This document shows, in pieces, positions 25,391 through 33,341 of a stretch of 64,000 nucleotides of DNA (the first letter of the stretch is position 1; every line of letters begins with the position of its first letter). The DNA is from Devosia sp. SL43 (GTDB lineage Bacteria; Pseudomonadota; Alphaproteobacteria; Rhizobiales; Devosiaceae): NCBI RefSeq assembly GCF_021729885.1, contig NZ_CP063401.1:2093501-2157500 (forward strand), written 5' to 3'. The translations under genes were made by a program, and so were the position numbers. Under the pieces are notes generated by a model, which made no database searches, had not been told where the DNA came from, and saw only the letters and a program-made list of their open reading frames with translations.

Positions 25391-25717
25391 CTACTTGCCC
25401 TTCTTCGCCTTCGGCGCCGGCAGTGCATCCGCTGTCGCCTTCACCAGCCCCGCCATCCACTCCGCATCATCCCACCGATCGCCATCGATCAGGAAATACA
25501 TCTTCGATCCCGGATAGGCCTCGGCCTCCGTCACCTCGCCAAGATAGGCCCGCCCCGCCTCGGTCGGCTTGACGAACAGCTGGTCGTCGCAGATGAAGGC
25601 CATGACCTTGCCGTCGCAATACATGCCGTATTCGCCAAACATCTTCCTGGCCGTCATCGTCCCAGCATCGGCGGTCTGCTCGAGAATATAGTCGACCGTT
25701 TTCTGCTGGCTGCTCAC
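25391..25717 (-). CDS. TfoX N-terminal domain protein
   Basis: A 108-residue protein made of the TfoX N-terminal domain: TARKMFGEYGMYCDGKVMAF, then CDDQLFVKPTEAGRAYLGEV and GSKMYFLIDGD. It lacks the C-terminal domain of full TfoX/Sxy competence regulators. The tail is Lys-rich. The GTG start at 25717 overlaps the stop of the dehydratase gene (GTGA), so the two are translationally coupled. Its role is unknown. Confidence 0.86.
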   Translation of the reverse strand: MSSQQKTVDYILEQTADAGTMTARKMFGEYGMYCDGKVMAFICDDQLFVKPTEAGRAYLGEVTEAEAYPGSKMYFLIDGDRWDDAEWMAGLVKATADALPAPKAKKGK

Positions 25718-27270
25718 ATCGTCGCCCCGACCTGCCACGGCACGAATTCGTTGTCGCCATAGCCCAAAGCTTCCGACTTGGTCGGCTCGCCCGAGGCGAC
25801 GCGCAGCATCAGGTCGAAGATTTCCTGCCCCTTGGCCTCGATGGAAACACCCACACCCTCGACGATATCGCCGCAATTGATGTCCATGTCCTCGCGCATG
25901 CGGGCATACATGTCCGAATTGGTGGCGAGCTTGATCGACGGCACCGGCTTGCAGCCATAGGCCGAGCCGCGCCCGGTGGTGAACGCCAGGATATTGGCGC
26001 CACCCGCCACCTGCCCCGTCGCCGAAACCGGATCGAAGCCGGGCGTATCCATGAAGACAAAGCCCTTCTCGGTGACCTTCTCGGCATATTCATAGACCGC
26101 CGTCAGCGGCGTCGTGCCGCCCTTGGCCGCCGCGCCGAGTGACTTTTCGAGAATGGTGGTCAAACCACCCAGCTTGTTGCCCGGCGAAGGATTGTTGTTC
26201 ATCTCGCCATGGTTGCGCTGCGTGTAGTCTTCCCACCAGTGGATACGGCTGATCAGCTTCTCGCCGACTTCCCGCGATACGGCGCGCCGCGTCAGCAGAT
26301 GCTCGGCGCCATAGATTTCCGGCGTTTCGCTGAGGATAGCGGTGCCACCATTGCGCACCAGGATATCGGCGGCATAGCCCAGAGCCGGGTTGGCGGTGAT
26401 GCCCGAATAGCCGTCCGAGCCGCCGCATTGCAGCGCCAGCGTCAGCTCCGACGCATCGATGGTCTCGCGCTTGGCCCGCGCCGCCACCGGCAGCATTTCC
26501 TTCATGCGCTCGATGCCCCATTCGATGATCTTCTTGGTGCCGCCGCTCTCTTGGATGGTCATGGTCTGGAACGTGTCGCTCTCGACGATGCCGTACATTT
26601 CCTTCATCCGGCCGATCTGGAACACTTCGCAGCCCAGCCCCACCAGCATGGCCGCGCCCAGATTGGGGTTGGACGTATAGCCCCACTGCGTGCGCTTGAG
26701 GATATCGAAGCCCTCGCCCCGGCTCTCCATGCCGCAGCCCGTGCCATGCACGAACGGCACCACGCCATCGATTTCGGGATAATCGTCAAGAATGCCGGAG
26801 CGATTGATGCCCTCGGCGATGAACTTGGCCACCGTGGCCGAGCAGTTCACCGAGGTCAGGATGCCGATATAATTGCGGGTGCCGACCGAGCCATTGGCCC
26901 GGCGATACCCCTGAAACGTTGCCCTCTGCCCCAGCGGGATCATCTCCGGCGCCACGGCTCCTTCGGCAAACGCATAGTCATGCGTCAGCGTGCCGTCGGG
27001 GCCACCCATGCCGCAATTGTGCTCATGCACCCAGTCGCCCGGCGGAATGGCTTGATTGGCAAAGCCGATGATCTGCCCGAACTTGACGATCGCCTCGCCA
27101 GCCCGAATGCCCTGCATCGCGAACTTGTGCCCGCGCGGCACGCGACGGACGATGGTCACGCCCTGTGGCGTTGCCGTGCCGACCTCCAGATTGGCAAGCG
27201 CCACCGCGATATTGTCGGCAGCATTGAGCACCAGCGTTCTGGCCTCGGGACGGGTCATGGTTTCGGACAT
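25714..27270 (-). CDS. UxaA-family sugar-acid dehydratase
   Basis: A 518-residue full-length altronate/galactarate dehydratase-family protein. The N-terminal SAF domain (residues about 12-90) contains ADNIAVALANLEVGT and ends near HEHNCGMGG. The large C-terminal domain has GYRRANGSVGTRNYIGILTS, VNCSATVAKFI, HGTGCGMESRGEGFDILKRT, LQCGGSDGYSGITANPALG and FTTGRGSAYGCKPVPSIKLA. The cysteines suit the iron-dependent family. By context with FucU and a diketo-acid hydrolase it probably dehydrates L-fuconate, though altronate or another aldonate cannot be excluded. The operator palindrome lies about 110 bases upstream. Confidence 0.9.
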   Translation of the reverse strand: MSETMTRPEARTLVLNAADNIAVALANLEVGTATPQGVTIVRRVPRGHKFAMQGIRAGEAIVKFGQIIGFANQAIPPGDWVHEHNCGMGGPDGTLTHDYAFAEGAVAPEMIPLGQRATFQGYRRANGSVGTRNYIGILTSVNCSATVAKFIAEGINRSGILDDYPEIDGVVPFVHGTGCGMESRGEGFDILKRTQWGYTSNPNLGAAMLVGLGCEVFQIGRMKEMYGIVESDTFQTMTIQESGGTKKIIEWGIERMKEMLPVAARAKRETIDASELTLALQCGGSDGYSGITANPALGYAADILVRNGGTAILSETPEIYGAEHLLTRRAVSREVGEKLISRIHWWEDYTQRNHGEMNNNPSPGNKLGGLTTILEKSLGAAAKGGTTPLTAVYEYAEKVTEKGFVFMDTPGFDPVSATGQVAGGANILAFTTGRGSAYGCKPVPSIKLATNSDMYARMREDMDINCGDIVEGVGVSIEAKGQEIFDLMLRVASGEPTKSEALGYGDNEFVPWQVGATM

Positions 27271-27382
27271 GGGGATGCTTTCAGGGGGCTGGGTCTCAAC
27301 TGCGCTTTACGCCGGGACCATTTGCCGCCAGATTGCGCCCGCAATCAGCAGCGATGGGCGTTGTAAAGCACCACGGCTCTAA

Positions 27383-27394
27383 CTAACATGTTAG
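27383..27394. promoter_or_regulatory. Operator copy 2 (CTAACATGTTAG)
   Basis: A perfect 12-base palindrome between the dehydratase gene (minus) and the GntR regulator gene (plus). It ends one base before the regulator's ATG, so binding would block both its own transcription and any ribosome entry. Confidence 0.8.
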
Positions 27395-27395
27395 C

Positions 27396-28145
27396 ATGAG
27401 ATCAGCGCAAAGTCCTTACTCTTTTCTCGTTCGCCCAACGGCTTTGGCACGCGGCAGCGTGACGGCTGACGTCACCAGTGCGATCCGCCAGGCGATCGTC
27501 TCCCTGGCTTTGCCGCCCGGCAGTGTCATCGACAAATCCGCCATCTGCGAACAGCTCGGCGTCTCCCGCTTCCCTGTCAGCGAAGCCCTGGCGCGCCTGC
27601 AGATCGAGGGCCTAGTCGATATCGCCCCGCAGCGCGGCTCCACCGTGTCGCTGGTCCGCATTGCCGATGTCCGCGAATACATGCTCATCCGCAAGGGCCT
27701 TGAATCCGAAGCCCTGCGCGTCCTGATCGGCAGCCACGATGCCACGCTGACCGAGGCGCTCCATGCCAATATGGCCGCCCAGCGCGAGGCTGCCGAGCGC
27801 GACGATTCCGAGGCCTTCCACCAGATCGACATCGAGTTTCACGACATCATCTACCGCTCGATGCGCTTCACCAAGGTCAAGGGCATCATCGATTCGGCCC
27901 GCGCCAATCTCGATCGCGCCCGCCGTCTGATCATCACCCCCCGCCGCCTGGCGCTGACCATTGCCGAACACCAGGCGATCTTCGATGGCATCCTGGCCGG
28001 CAATCAGGACCAAGCCAACAAGGCCATCCGCGCCCATATCGACGCGGTCATGGTCGAGCTCTTCGCCTTCGCCCGCGAACACCCCGACATGTTCGCCGAT
28101 GGCCATACGCTAGGCACGGATCAGGACAGCTTCCCGTTCGGGTAG
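27396..28145 (+). CDS. GntR-family (FCD-type) regulator of the fucose-type locus
   Basis: A 249-residue regulator. The winged helix has SAIRQAIVSLALPPGSVIDK and CEQLGVSRFPVSEALARLQI, then EGLVDIAPQRGSTVSL. The all-helical FCD effector domain includes IDIEFHDIIYRSMRF and TIAEHQAIFDGILAGNQDQA, with histidines that usually bind a metal and a sugar acid. The palindrome at 27383 abuts the ATG, and the regulator very likely binds all three CTAACATGTTAG copies. There is no ribosome site before the ATG; a GTG at 27459 would still keep the whole DNA-binding domain. fucU follows. Confidence 0.9.
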   Translation: MRSAQSPYSFLVRPTALARGSVTADVTSAIRQAIVSLALPPGSVIDKSAICEQLGVSRFPVSEALARLQIEGLVDIAPQRGSTVSLVRIADVREYMLIRKGLESEALRVLIGSHDATLTEALHANMAAQREAAERDDSEAFHQIDIEFHDIIYRSMRFTKVKGIIDSARANLDRARRLIITPRRLALTIAEHQAIFDGILAGNQDQANKAIRAHIDAVMVELFAFAREHPDMFADGHTLGTDQDSFPFG

Positions 28146-28195
28146 GCGCAAAACATGACCGCGGCATCATTTGCCGCAGTGAAACACGAGGAATC

Positions 28196-28627
28196 ATGCT
28201 CAAGAATATCCCCGCTTTGCTCGGACCCGAGCTTCTCTCCACCCTGCGCGCCATGGGTCACGGCGACGAGATCGTCATTGCGGACGCCAATTTTCCCGCC
28301 GCCTTTCTCGGACCGAAGCTCATCCGTGTCGATGGCCGCTCGGCAACCGACGTACTCGACGCCGTGCTGACCGTGATGCCGCTCGACGAATTCGTCGACG
28401 AGGCCGCGTTCGGCATGGCCGTGGTGGGCAACCCCCAGGCCCGCGAGCCGATCTACGACCTGTTCGAAGAGATCATTCATCGCCACGAGCCCAAGATGGG
28501 CTTTTCAACCCTCGAGCGCTTTGCCTTTTACGATCGTGCCAAGACGGCAGCGGCCATCGTCCAGACCGGCGAGAGCCGCCTCTACGGCAACATCATCCTC
28601 AAGAAGGGCATCATTCGCCCGTCGTGA
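28196..28627 (+). CDS. fucU: L-fucose mutarotase (RbsD/FucU family)
   Basis: A 143-residue protein matching FucU along its length: MLKNIPALLGPELLSTLRAM, GHGDEIVIADANFPAAFLG, the conserved His in GHGDE, and the C-terminal RLYGNIILKKGII. It interconverts the alpha and beta anomers of L-fucose. CGAGGAA lies just before the ATG. It sits 50 bases after the GntR gene and is the clearest clue that the surrounding locus handles L-fucose or a close 6-deoxy sugar. Confidence 0.92.
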   Translation: MLKNIPALLGPELLSTLRAMGHGDEIVIADANFPAAFLGPKLIRVDGRSATDVLDAVLTVMPLDEFVDEAAFGMAVVGNPQAREPIYDLFEEIIHRHEPKMGFSTLERFAFYDRAKTAAAIVQTGESRLYGNIILKKGIIRPS

Positions 28628-28670
28628 TCGGGGCAATCGAACCGATTGGACCAAGGTCGCCCTCGACAGA

Positions 28671-28682
28671 CTAACATGTTAG
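28671..28682. promoter_or_regulatory. Operator copy 3 (CTAACATGTTAG)
   Basis: A perfect 12-base palindrome 37 bases upstream of the FAH-family hydrolase start. It is identical in sequence to the copies at 22038-22049 and 27383-27394, placing the hydrolase in the same regulon. Confidence 0.8.
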
Positions 28683-28719
28683 CCGCTAGGACCGTGGCCA
28701 ACCAGAACCGGAGTATCCC

Positions 28720-29571
28720 ATGAAACTGCTGCGCGTTGGTGCCAAGGGCGCCGAAAAGCCCGCCATCCTGGCCGAAGACGGCTCCATCCGCGACCTCTCC
28801 GGCATCGTCGGCGATATCGGTGGTGACACGCTGACCCCGGAAGGCCTGGCCAAGATTCGCGCCGTCGATATCGGCGTTTTGCCCAAGCTGAGCAGCAGTG
28901 ACCGCATTGGCCCCTGCGTTGGCAATGTCGGCAAGTTCATCTGCATCGGCCTCAACTATGCCGACCACGCCGCCGAAAGCGGCCTGCCGGTACCCGCCGA
29001 GCCGGTGATCTTCATGAAGGCCACCAGCGCCATCATCGGCCCCAATGACGACGTCATCATCCCCAAAAACGCCATCAAGCCGGATTGGGAAGTCGAACTG
29101 GGCGTCATCATCGGCAAGGAAGCCCGCTATGTCGACGAGGCCGACGCCCTCGACCACGTCGCCGGCTATTGCGTTGTCAACGACATCTCCGAGCGCCACT
29201 TTCAGACCGAGCGCGGCGGCCAGTGGGACAAGGGCAAGGGCTGCGACACCTTCGGCCCGATCGGCCCCTGGCTGGTCACCAAGGACGAAGTCACCGACCC
29301 CCAGCAACTGGGCATGTGGCTCGATGTCGACGGCCACCGCTACCAGAACGGTTCGACCAAAACGATGGTCTTCGGCGTCGCCCACATCGTCAGCTATGTC
29401 AGCCAGTTCATGAGCCTGCAGCCCGGCGACATCATCACCACAGGCACCCCGCCTGGCGTGGGCATGGGCATCAAGCCGAACCCGGTCTGGCTCAAGCCCG
29501 GCAACGTGATGCACCTGGGCATCGACGGGCTAGGTGAGCAGACGCAGAACGTGAAGGCATACAGCGCCTGA
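28720..29571 (+). CDS. FAH-family 2,4-diketo-3-deoxy sugar-acid hydrolase (inferred)
   Basis: A 283-residue fumarylacetoacetate hydrolase-family enzyme. CIGLNYADHAAESGLPVPAE, KATSAIIGPNDDVIIP, then DWEVELGVIIGKEARYVDE and GYCVVNDISERHFQ supply the metal-binding Glu and Asp residues, followed by KGCDTFGPIGPWLVT and the C-terminal GDIITTGTPPGVGMG. Enzymes of this type cleave 2,4-diketo-3-deoxy-L-fuconate or -rhamnonate to pyruvate and L-lactate. The shared operator and nearby fucU and lactate dehydrogenase support that reaction here; the family alone would also allow other acylpyruvase activities. Confidence 0.9.
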   Translation: MKLLRVGAKGAEKPAILAEDGSIRDLSGIVGDIGGDTLTPEGLAKIRAVDIGVLPKLSSSDRIGPCVGNVGKFICIGLNYADHAAESGLPVPAEPVIFMKATSAIIGPNDDVIIPKNAIKPDWEVELGVIIGKEARYVDEADALDHVAGYCVVNDISERHFQTERGGQWDKGKGCDTFGPIGPWLVTKDEVTDPQQLGMWLDVDGHRYQNGSTKTMVFGVAHIVSYVSQFMSLQPGDIITTGTPPGVGMGIKPNPVWLKPGNVMHLGIDGLGEQTQNVKAYSA

Positions 29572-29580
29572 GGTTACACG

Positions 29581-29697
29581 CCCTCGTGGTTCGAGGCGCC
29601 AAGTGGCGCACCCCACCATGAGGGCTACTTCTTCAACTGCGCATGTTGAGACCTCATGGTGAGGTGCGAGCCCTTCGCGAGCCTCGAACCACGAGGG
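29581..29697. repeat. Repeat family 1, inverted pair
   Basis: Two copies in opposite orientation, 29581-29628 and 29652-29697. The unit begins CCCTCGTGGTTCGAGGC, has a variable centre, and ends CACCATGAGGGC. Related copies lie at 31918-32035 and 38121-38167. The pair fills the convergent gap between the hydrolase and RidA genes and could fold into a large hairpin acting as a bidirectional terminator. Confidence 0.85.
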
Positions 29698-29706
29698 CGG
29701 GCGGCC

Positions 29707-30102
29707 CTAGTCCCTCCGCGCCACCAGATCGATCTCCACCAGCGCCCCAACCGCCAGCGCCGTCACCCCCACCGTCGTCCGCGCCGGCAGCTTGCCCGCC
29801 TCGAAAAATGTCGGCCACAGCGCATTGAGCGCGGCATAGTCCCGCTCGAACGCGGTCAGATAAATCCGCGCCATGGTGACATGCTCGAGCCCAAGCCCGA
29901 TACCACCAAGCACCACCTTGAGATTCTCGATCACCCGCCGCGTCTGCGCCTCGATGCCCTCGGGCAATGGCGCATCCGGTGCTGCCGGATCGGTCGGCAT
30001 CTGCCCGGTGACGAACACCCAGCCATCAGCCTCGACGGCATGCGAAAACGGCGCGACCGGGCGCGGCCCGGAAGCAATCATGTGATGCAGAAGCGGACTC
30101 AT
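29707..30102 (-). CDS. RidA/YjgF-family protein
   Basis: A 131-residue protein of the RidA fold: FSHAVEADGWVFVTGQMPTD, TRRVIENLKVVLGGIGLGLE, then the arginine in PARTTVGVTALAVGALVEID that binds the carboxylate of enamine/imine substrates. RidA proteins hydrolyse reactive 2-aminoacrylate. The serine dehydratase gene later in the window makes such an intermediate, but the genes are not linked. The ATG at 30102 matches the family N-terminus; a longer frame adds 27 unconserved residues. It could also belong to another RidA subgroup. Confidence 0.88.
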   Translation of the reverse strand: MSPLLHHMIASGPRPVAPFSHAVEADGWVFVTGQMPTDPAAPDAPLPEGIEAQTRRVIENLKVVLGGIGLGLEHVTMARIYLTAFERDYAALNALWPTFFEAGKLPARTTVGVTALAVGALVEIDLVARRD

Positions 30103-30211
30103 TGGGACATTCCAGAAGGATAGGGCTTGAGCGTCGGCGCTCGACCAGCCATATGTCAAGCACCGGTGGGCGTTGCGCACCACTGTTCAGCGCGATGAGA
30201 CCGATAGCACG

Positions 30212-30913
30212 ATGTTCGACATCTTCCACACCGTGTCGGCCTACCTTGAAAGCTTCCTCGACGCCATATCAGGCAATTTCTGGCTCACCTTCTGGTTCAT
30301 CTTCGCAGTGGCCATCGGCGAGGCCGTGTTCATCCTCGGCCTCTTCGTGCCCTCGACCCCCGTCCTGCTGATGGCAGGCGGCATCATCGCCGAGGGTCGC
30401 CTGCCGTTCTGGGAAGTCTATTTCGCCGCCGTGATCGGCGCCATCATCGGCGACGCCATCTCCTACACGATCGGCCATTTCCTCAAGGATTCCATCAAGG
30501 AAATCTGGCCGTTCAAGAACCACAAGGCATTGATCGCCCGGGGCGAAGTCTTCTTCGCCCGGCATGGCGGCAAGGCCGTGTTCATCGGCCGCTTCATTCC
30601 GGGCGTGAAGGCCGTGATCCCCGGTGTGGCCGGCATCATGGGCATGAAATACGGCCACTTCACCATCATCAACGTCACCTCGGCCTTTGCCTGGGCCGCC
30701 GCCCATATCCTGCCCGGCATGCTGCTGACGGCTTGGCTCAAGTCGATCGGACTGTCGCTCGAACTGGTGATTGTCGTCGGCACGCTGATCCTGGCTGGGC
30801 TATTCATCCTGCTGCATTACCACCGCCGCACCCTGCTGTTCTTCGCACCCTGGCTCGGCGGTTTCGGCCGCTCGCTGCAGGCCCGCTGGGCCGCCAAGGA
30901 AGAAGTGCACTGA
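30212..30913 (+). CDS. DedA-family membrane protein
   Basis: A 233-residue membrane protein with the DedA/SNARE-associated core: FIFAVAIGEAVFILGLFVPS, then GAIIGDAISYTIGHFL and VFIGRFIPGVKAVIPGVAGI. The conserved acidic residue and arginines typical of DedA are present. DedA proteins act in lipid-carrier (undecaprenyl phosphate or phospholipid) flipping and envelope homeostasis. The start is taken at ATG 30212 because the upstream extension is not hydrophobic or conserved. It stands alone between RidA and a TPR-like secreted protein. Confidence 0.9.
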   Translation: MFDIFHTVSAYLESFLDAISGNFWLTFWFIFAVAIGEAVFILGLFVPSTPVLLMAGGIIAEGRLPFWEVYFAAVIGAIIGDAISYTIGHFLKDSIKEIWPFKNHKALIARGEVFFARHGGKAVFIGRFIPGVKAVIPGVAGIMGMKYGHFTIINVTSAFAWAAAHILPGMLLTAWLKSIGLSLELVIVVGTLILAGLFILLHYHRRTLLFFAPWLGGFGRSLQARWAAKEEVH

Positions 30914-30967
30914 TCACGAAGTGATGTCTTGCGGACGGCCTCGATAGGGATCACGTTCGGGACTATC

Positions 30968-31546
30968 ATGCGTCGCTCGATCATCAGGTATCGCTTCGTC
31001 CTGACCGCCCTTCTGGGGCCGGGCGTCGCTTTTTCCGCAATCATCCCGGCGCCGCTGGCACAAACCGAGCGTGAAAGCGCAGCTCTCGATGCGCTTTTCG
31101 CCAAGCTCAAGTCCGCTCCTGACGAAACTGCGGCCCGCGCCATCACCGATCAGATCTGGCTTTACTGGACCACGCCGGCCGATCCCGATCTGGCCACCCG
31201 CATGCGGGACGTGCTGATGCTGCGCCAGCAGGCCGATTTCCCCGCGGTCATCGCCGCGCTCGACGACATCGTCGCCGATTATCCCACCTATGCCGAGGCC
31301 TGGAATCAGCGCGCCACCATCTATTACCTGCTCAGCAACTACGATCAGTCCATGGCCGATATCGAGAAGGTCCTGGAGTTCGAGCCGCGCCATTTCGGCG
31401 CTCTAGTCGGTCGGGCCGTCATGTATAAGAACCAGGGCAAGGAGGCTCTGGCGCTGCGAGACATGGCTGCGGCCCTCGCCATCCACCCCTTCCTCGCCGA
31501 GCGCGCCCTGTTCCCTGAACTGCTTGAGGACGTCACCCGGATTTGA
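30968..31546 (+). CDS. Secreted TPR-like protein
   Basis: A 192-residue protein with an N-terminal signal (RFVLTALLGPGVAFSAII, ending APLAQ). Two or three degenerate tetratricopeptide repeats follow, including IVADYPTYAEAWNQRATIYY, LLSNYDQSMADIEKVLEFEP and RHFGALVGRAVMYKNQGKEA. It is probably a periplasmic scaffold. ATG 30968 is chosen because it directly precedes the signal sequence. Function is unknown. Confidence 0.83.
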   Translation: MRRSIIRYRFVLTALLGPGVAFSAIIPAPLAQTERESAALDALFAKLKSAPDETAARAITDQIWLYWTTPADPDLATRMRDVLMLRQQADFPAVIAALDDIVADYPTYAEAWNQRATIYYLLSNYDQSMADIEKVLEFEPRHFGALVGRAVMYKNQGKEALALRDMAAALAIHPFLAERALFPELLEDVTRI

Positions 31547-31608
31547 CCGGTTGACCCGCTCTGCCACTGCGCCCATATGCTGTTGCAGTATAAGCGGAAG
31601 TCCTGACC

Positions 31609-31905
31609 ATGAACGACAATGAACTGACCGTCGTGCGCGAAGACGGCCCGACCCGCGGCCGCTATTTCATCAAGCTGTCGCCCGATGCCGAAGCTGAAAT
31701 GACCTTCCGCAAGGGCGAGGACGAAACCATCATCATCGACCACACCGGCGTCCCGCCGGCCTTCGAGGGTCGCGGCATCGCCGCCAAACTGGTCGCCCAC
31801 GCCATTGCCGACGCGCGCCAGAACGGCTTCAAGATCACCCCGGTCTGCTCCTACGTGGTCGCGCAATTCCGCCGCCATCCTGAATGGGCCGACCTCAAGG
31901 CCTAG
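31609..31905 (+). CDS. Small GNAT-like acetyltransferase (YjdJ/Gtn type)
   Basis: A 98-residue single-domain protein of the short GNAT family: FRKGEDETIIIDHTGVPPAF, EGRGIAAKLVAHAIADARQN and CSYVVAQFRRHPEWADL. The acetyl-CoA loop appears as EGRGIA. Its length is normal for this subfamily, whose substrates are mostly unknown. It ends just before a paired inverted repeat. Confidence 0.87.
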   Translation: MNDNELTVVREDGPTRGRYFIKLSPDAEAEMTFRKGEDETIIIDHTGVPPAFEGRGIAAKLVAHAIADARQNGFKITPVCSYVVAQFRRHPEWADLKA

Positions 31906-31917
31906 GACCCTGCCGCG

Positions 31918-32035
31918 CCCTCGTGGTTCGAGGCGCTGAAGAAGCGCACCTCACCATGAGGGCTCATGGTACATCGAGTTCACAGTAGCCCTCATGGTGA
32001 GGCGGGAGCTCTTGCGACCCTCGAACCACGAGGGC
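31918..32035. repeat. Repeat family 1, second inverted pair
   Basis: Copies at 31918-31963 and 31988-32035 in opposite orientation, with ends CCCTCGTGGTTCGAGGC and CTCACCATGAGGGC. As at 29581-29697, the pair sits exactly in a convergent intergenic gap (stops at 31905 and 32039). Confidence 0.85.
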
Positions 32036-32038
32036 CGC

Positions 32039-32245
32039 CTATCTTCCCGAAGCACTCTGCCGTCGAAAGATCTCCGTCAACCGCGCCAGTGCCACCAGGT
32101 GGATATTCTCCGCCGTCTTGGGTTCCTTGAGACACGTCACCTCGGTCACAACAGTGAACGTCGCCCCATTGCGCTCGCCCGAAGCGGCGAATTCCAGCCG
32201 TTTCTTCTCGGGCAGATAGCGCGAATAGGTCACCTTGAACTGCAT
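32039..32245 (-). CDS. Small conserved-looking hypothetical protein
   Basis: A 68-residue soluble protein starting MQFKVTYSRYLPEKKRLEF and ending EIFRRQSASGR. The ATG overlaps the stop of the upstream LprI-like gene (TGATG), so it should be translated by coupling. The codon pattern looks coding. I do not recognise a family. A secreted role is unlikely because there is no signal peptide. Confidence 0.6.
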   Translation of the reverse strand: MQFKVTYSRYLPEKKRLEFAASGERNGATFTVVTEVTCLKEPKTAENIHLVALARLTEIFRRQSASGR

Positions 32246-33297
32246 CACATACCGTAGCGCACGACGTCCTGATTTTCGGCCTTGATGCTGTCGAGCTTTG
32301 CCCAGGGAATGGTGATGGTCGGCGCGCCATAGGCATAGGCCGAAACCTCATAGGGCTCGAACTGGATCACCAGGCCATAGGCGTCCGACAGGTCCCAGCG
32401 CGACGGTTCGACCACGATCTCGGCAATGTCGCCCGCCGACTCGATCTGCAGCCACTCCTTGTGCTCGACCTGCAGCTGTTCCCACGCCGCTTCGACCAGT
32501 GTCGTCTTCCAATCCTCGCCACTGAACATATCGGACGCGATCAGCCCGCGTCCCTCCGGCACGTAATAGTGCAGGTAGCTGATGCCCCAATTGCCATGCG
32601 CCGCCCCGTGGCCATACCAGTAGTTGCTGACCTGCAGCGTGATCCGCGTGGTGCCCACAACTTCCTTAACCGCCAGCGTCACGCTGGCATCGGCCGACGG
32701 GTCGAGCTCCTCCACATCGCCGCCGTTGGCCAGCGAGGCGATATCGGTCTGGTTGAGGGCATTTTCCATCACATAGTCGTTGAAGAACCCCGCCAGCGGA
32801 TCGTCATTGTCCAGCAGCGGCAGCACCAGCTCGTGGCTGGCCACCTTCCAATACGAGTCCGGATTGGCCGCCTCGGCTGGGTCCGGCAGCGCCACATGGA
32901 AGCTCTTGAGATAGAAACGGTGCCCGCCCTGCATCCGGCTCAATTCCAGGGAGTTGCTGCGCGTCACGAACGCCTGCAGCAGGCACCCGGCCGCCTCCTC
33001 GTCATAGCGGCCCGACGTCAGCGGCTCAGCATCGTCAGTGCAGGATCGCTGTGCAAAGTCCAGCCAGTTGCGCTGGTCCGCCCGCATCACGCCCACCGCC
33101 TCTTTGGTCAGCCCGCCCGTCGCCGTCGCAAACGCCTTGGCCAGCACCTCGTCAGCCGCTGATAGATCGGGCATGTCGCAGATGGCGTGCTCGAACGGCG
33201 TCGACGCCTTGGCGCAATCGAAGCTGGCCGCCGCGGCCGGCACCGCCAAAAGGCCAAGAAAGAGCATCGCGATGGCAGCAATGCGGTAGACGATCAC
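32245..33297 (-). CDS. Secreted LprI-like (DUF1311) protein with C-terminal DUF3298-type domain
   Basis: A 350-residue exported protein. The signal peptide (AIAMLFLGLLAVPAAAA) is followed by an LprI N-terminal domain with FDCAKASTPFEHAICDMPDL and RNWLDFAQRSC, whose cysteines form disulfides. LprI domains resemble lysozyme inhibitors. The C-terminal part (about residues 130-345) has the layout of DUF3298/RsiV-like domains, with YWYGHGAAHGNWGISYLHYY. GTG 33297 is preferred because GGGGAGG lies just upstream. A paralogue ends 44 bases upstream on the same strand. Confidence 0.82.
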   Translation of the reverse strand: MIVYRIAAIAMLFLGLLAVPAAAASFDCAKASTPFEHAICDMPDLSAADEVLAKAFATATGGLTKEAVGVMRADQRNWLDFAQRSCTDDAEPLTSGRYDEEAAGCLLQAFVTRSNSLELSRMQGGHRFYLKSFHVALPDPAEAANPDSYWKVASHELVLPLLDNDDPLAGFFNDYVMENALNQTDIASLANGGDVEELDPSADASVTLAVKEVVGTTRITLQVSNYWYGHGAAHGNWGISYLHYYVPEGRGLIASDMFSGEDWKTTLVEAAWEQLQVEHKEWLQIESAGDIAEIVVEPSRWDLSDAYGLVIQFEPYEVSAYAYGAPTITIPWAKLDSIKAENQDVVRYGM

Positions 33298-33341
33298 GGT
33301 GCCTCCCCTGGAGGCCGGTGGATGAGATGGCATCATAGTCG

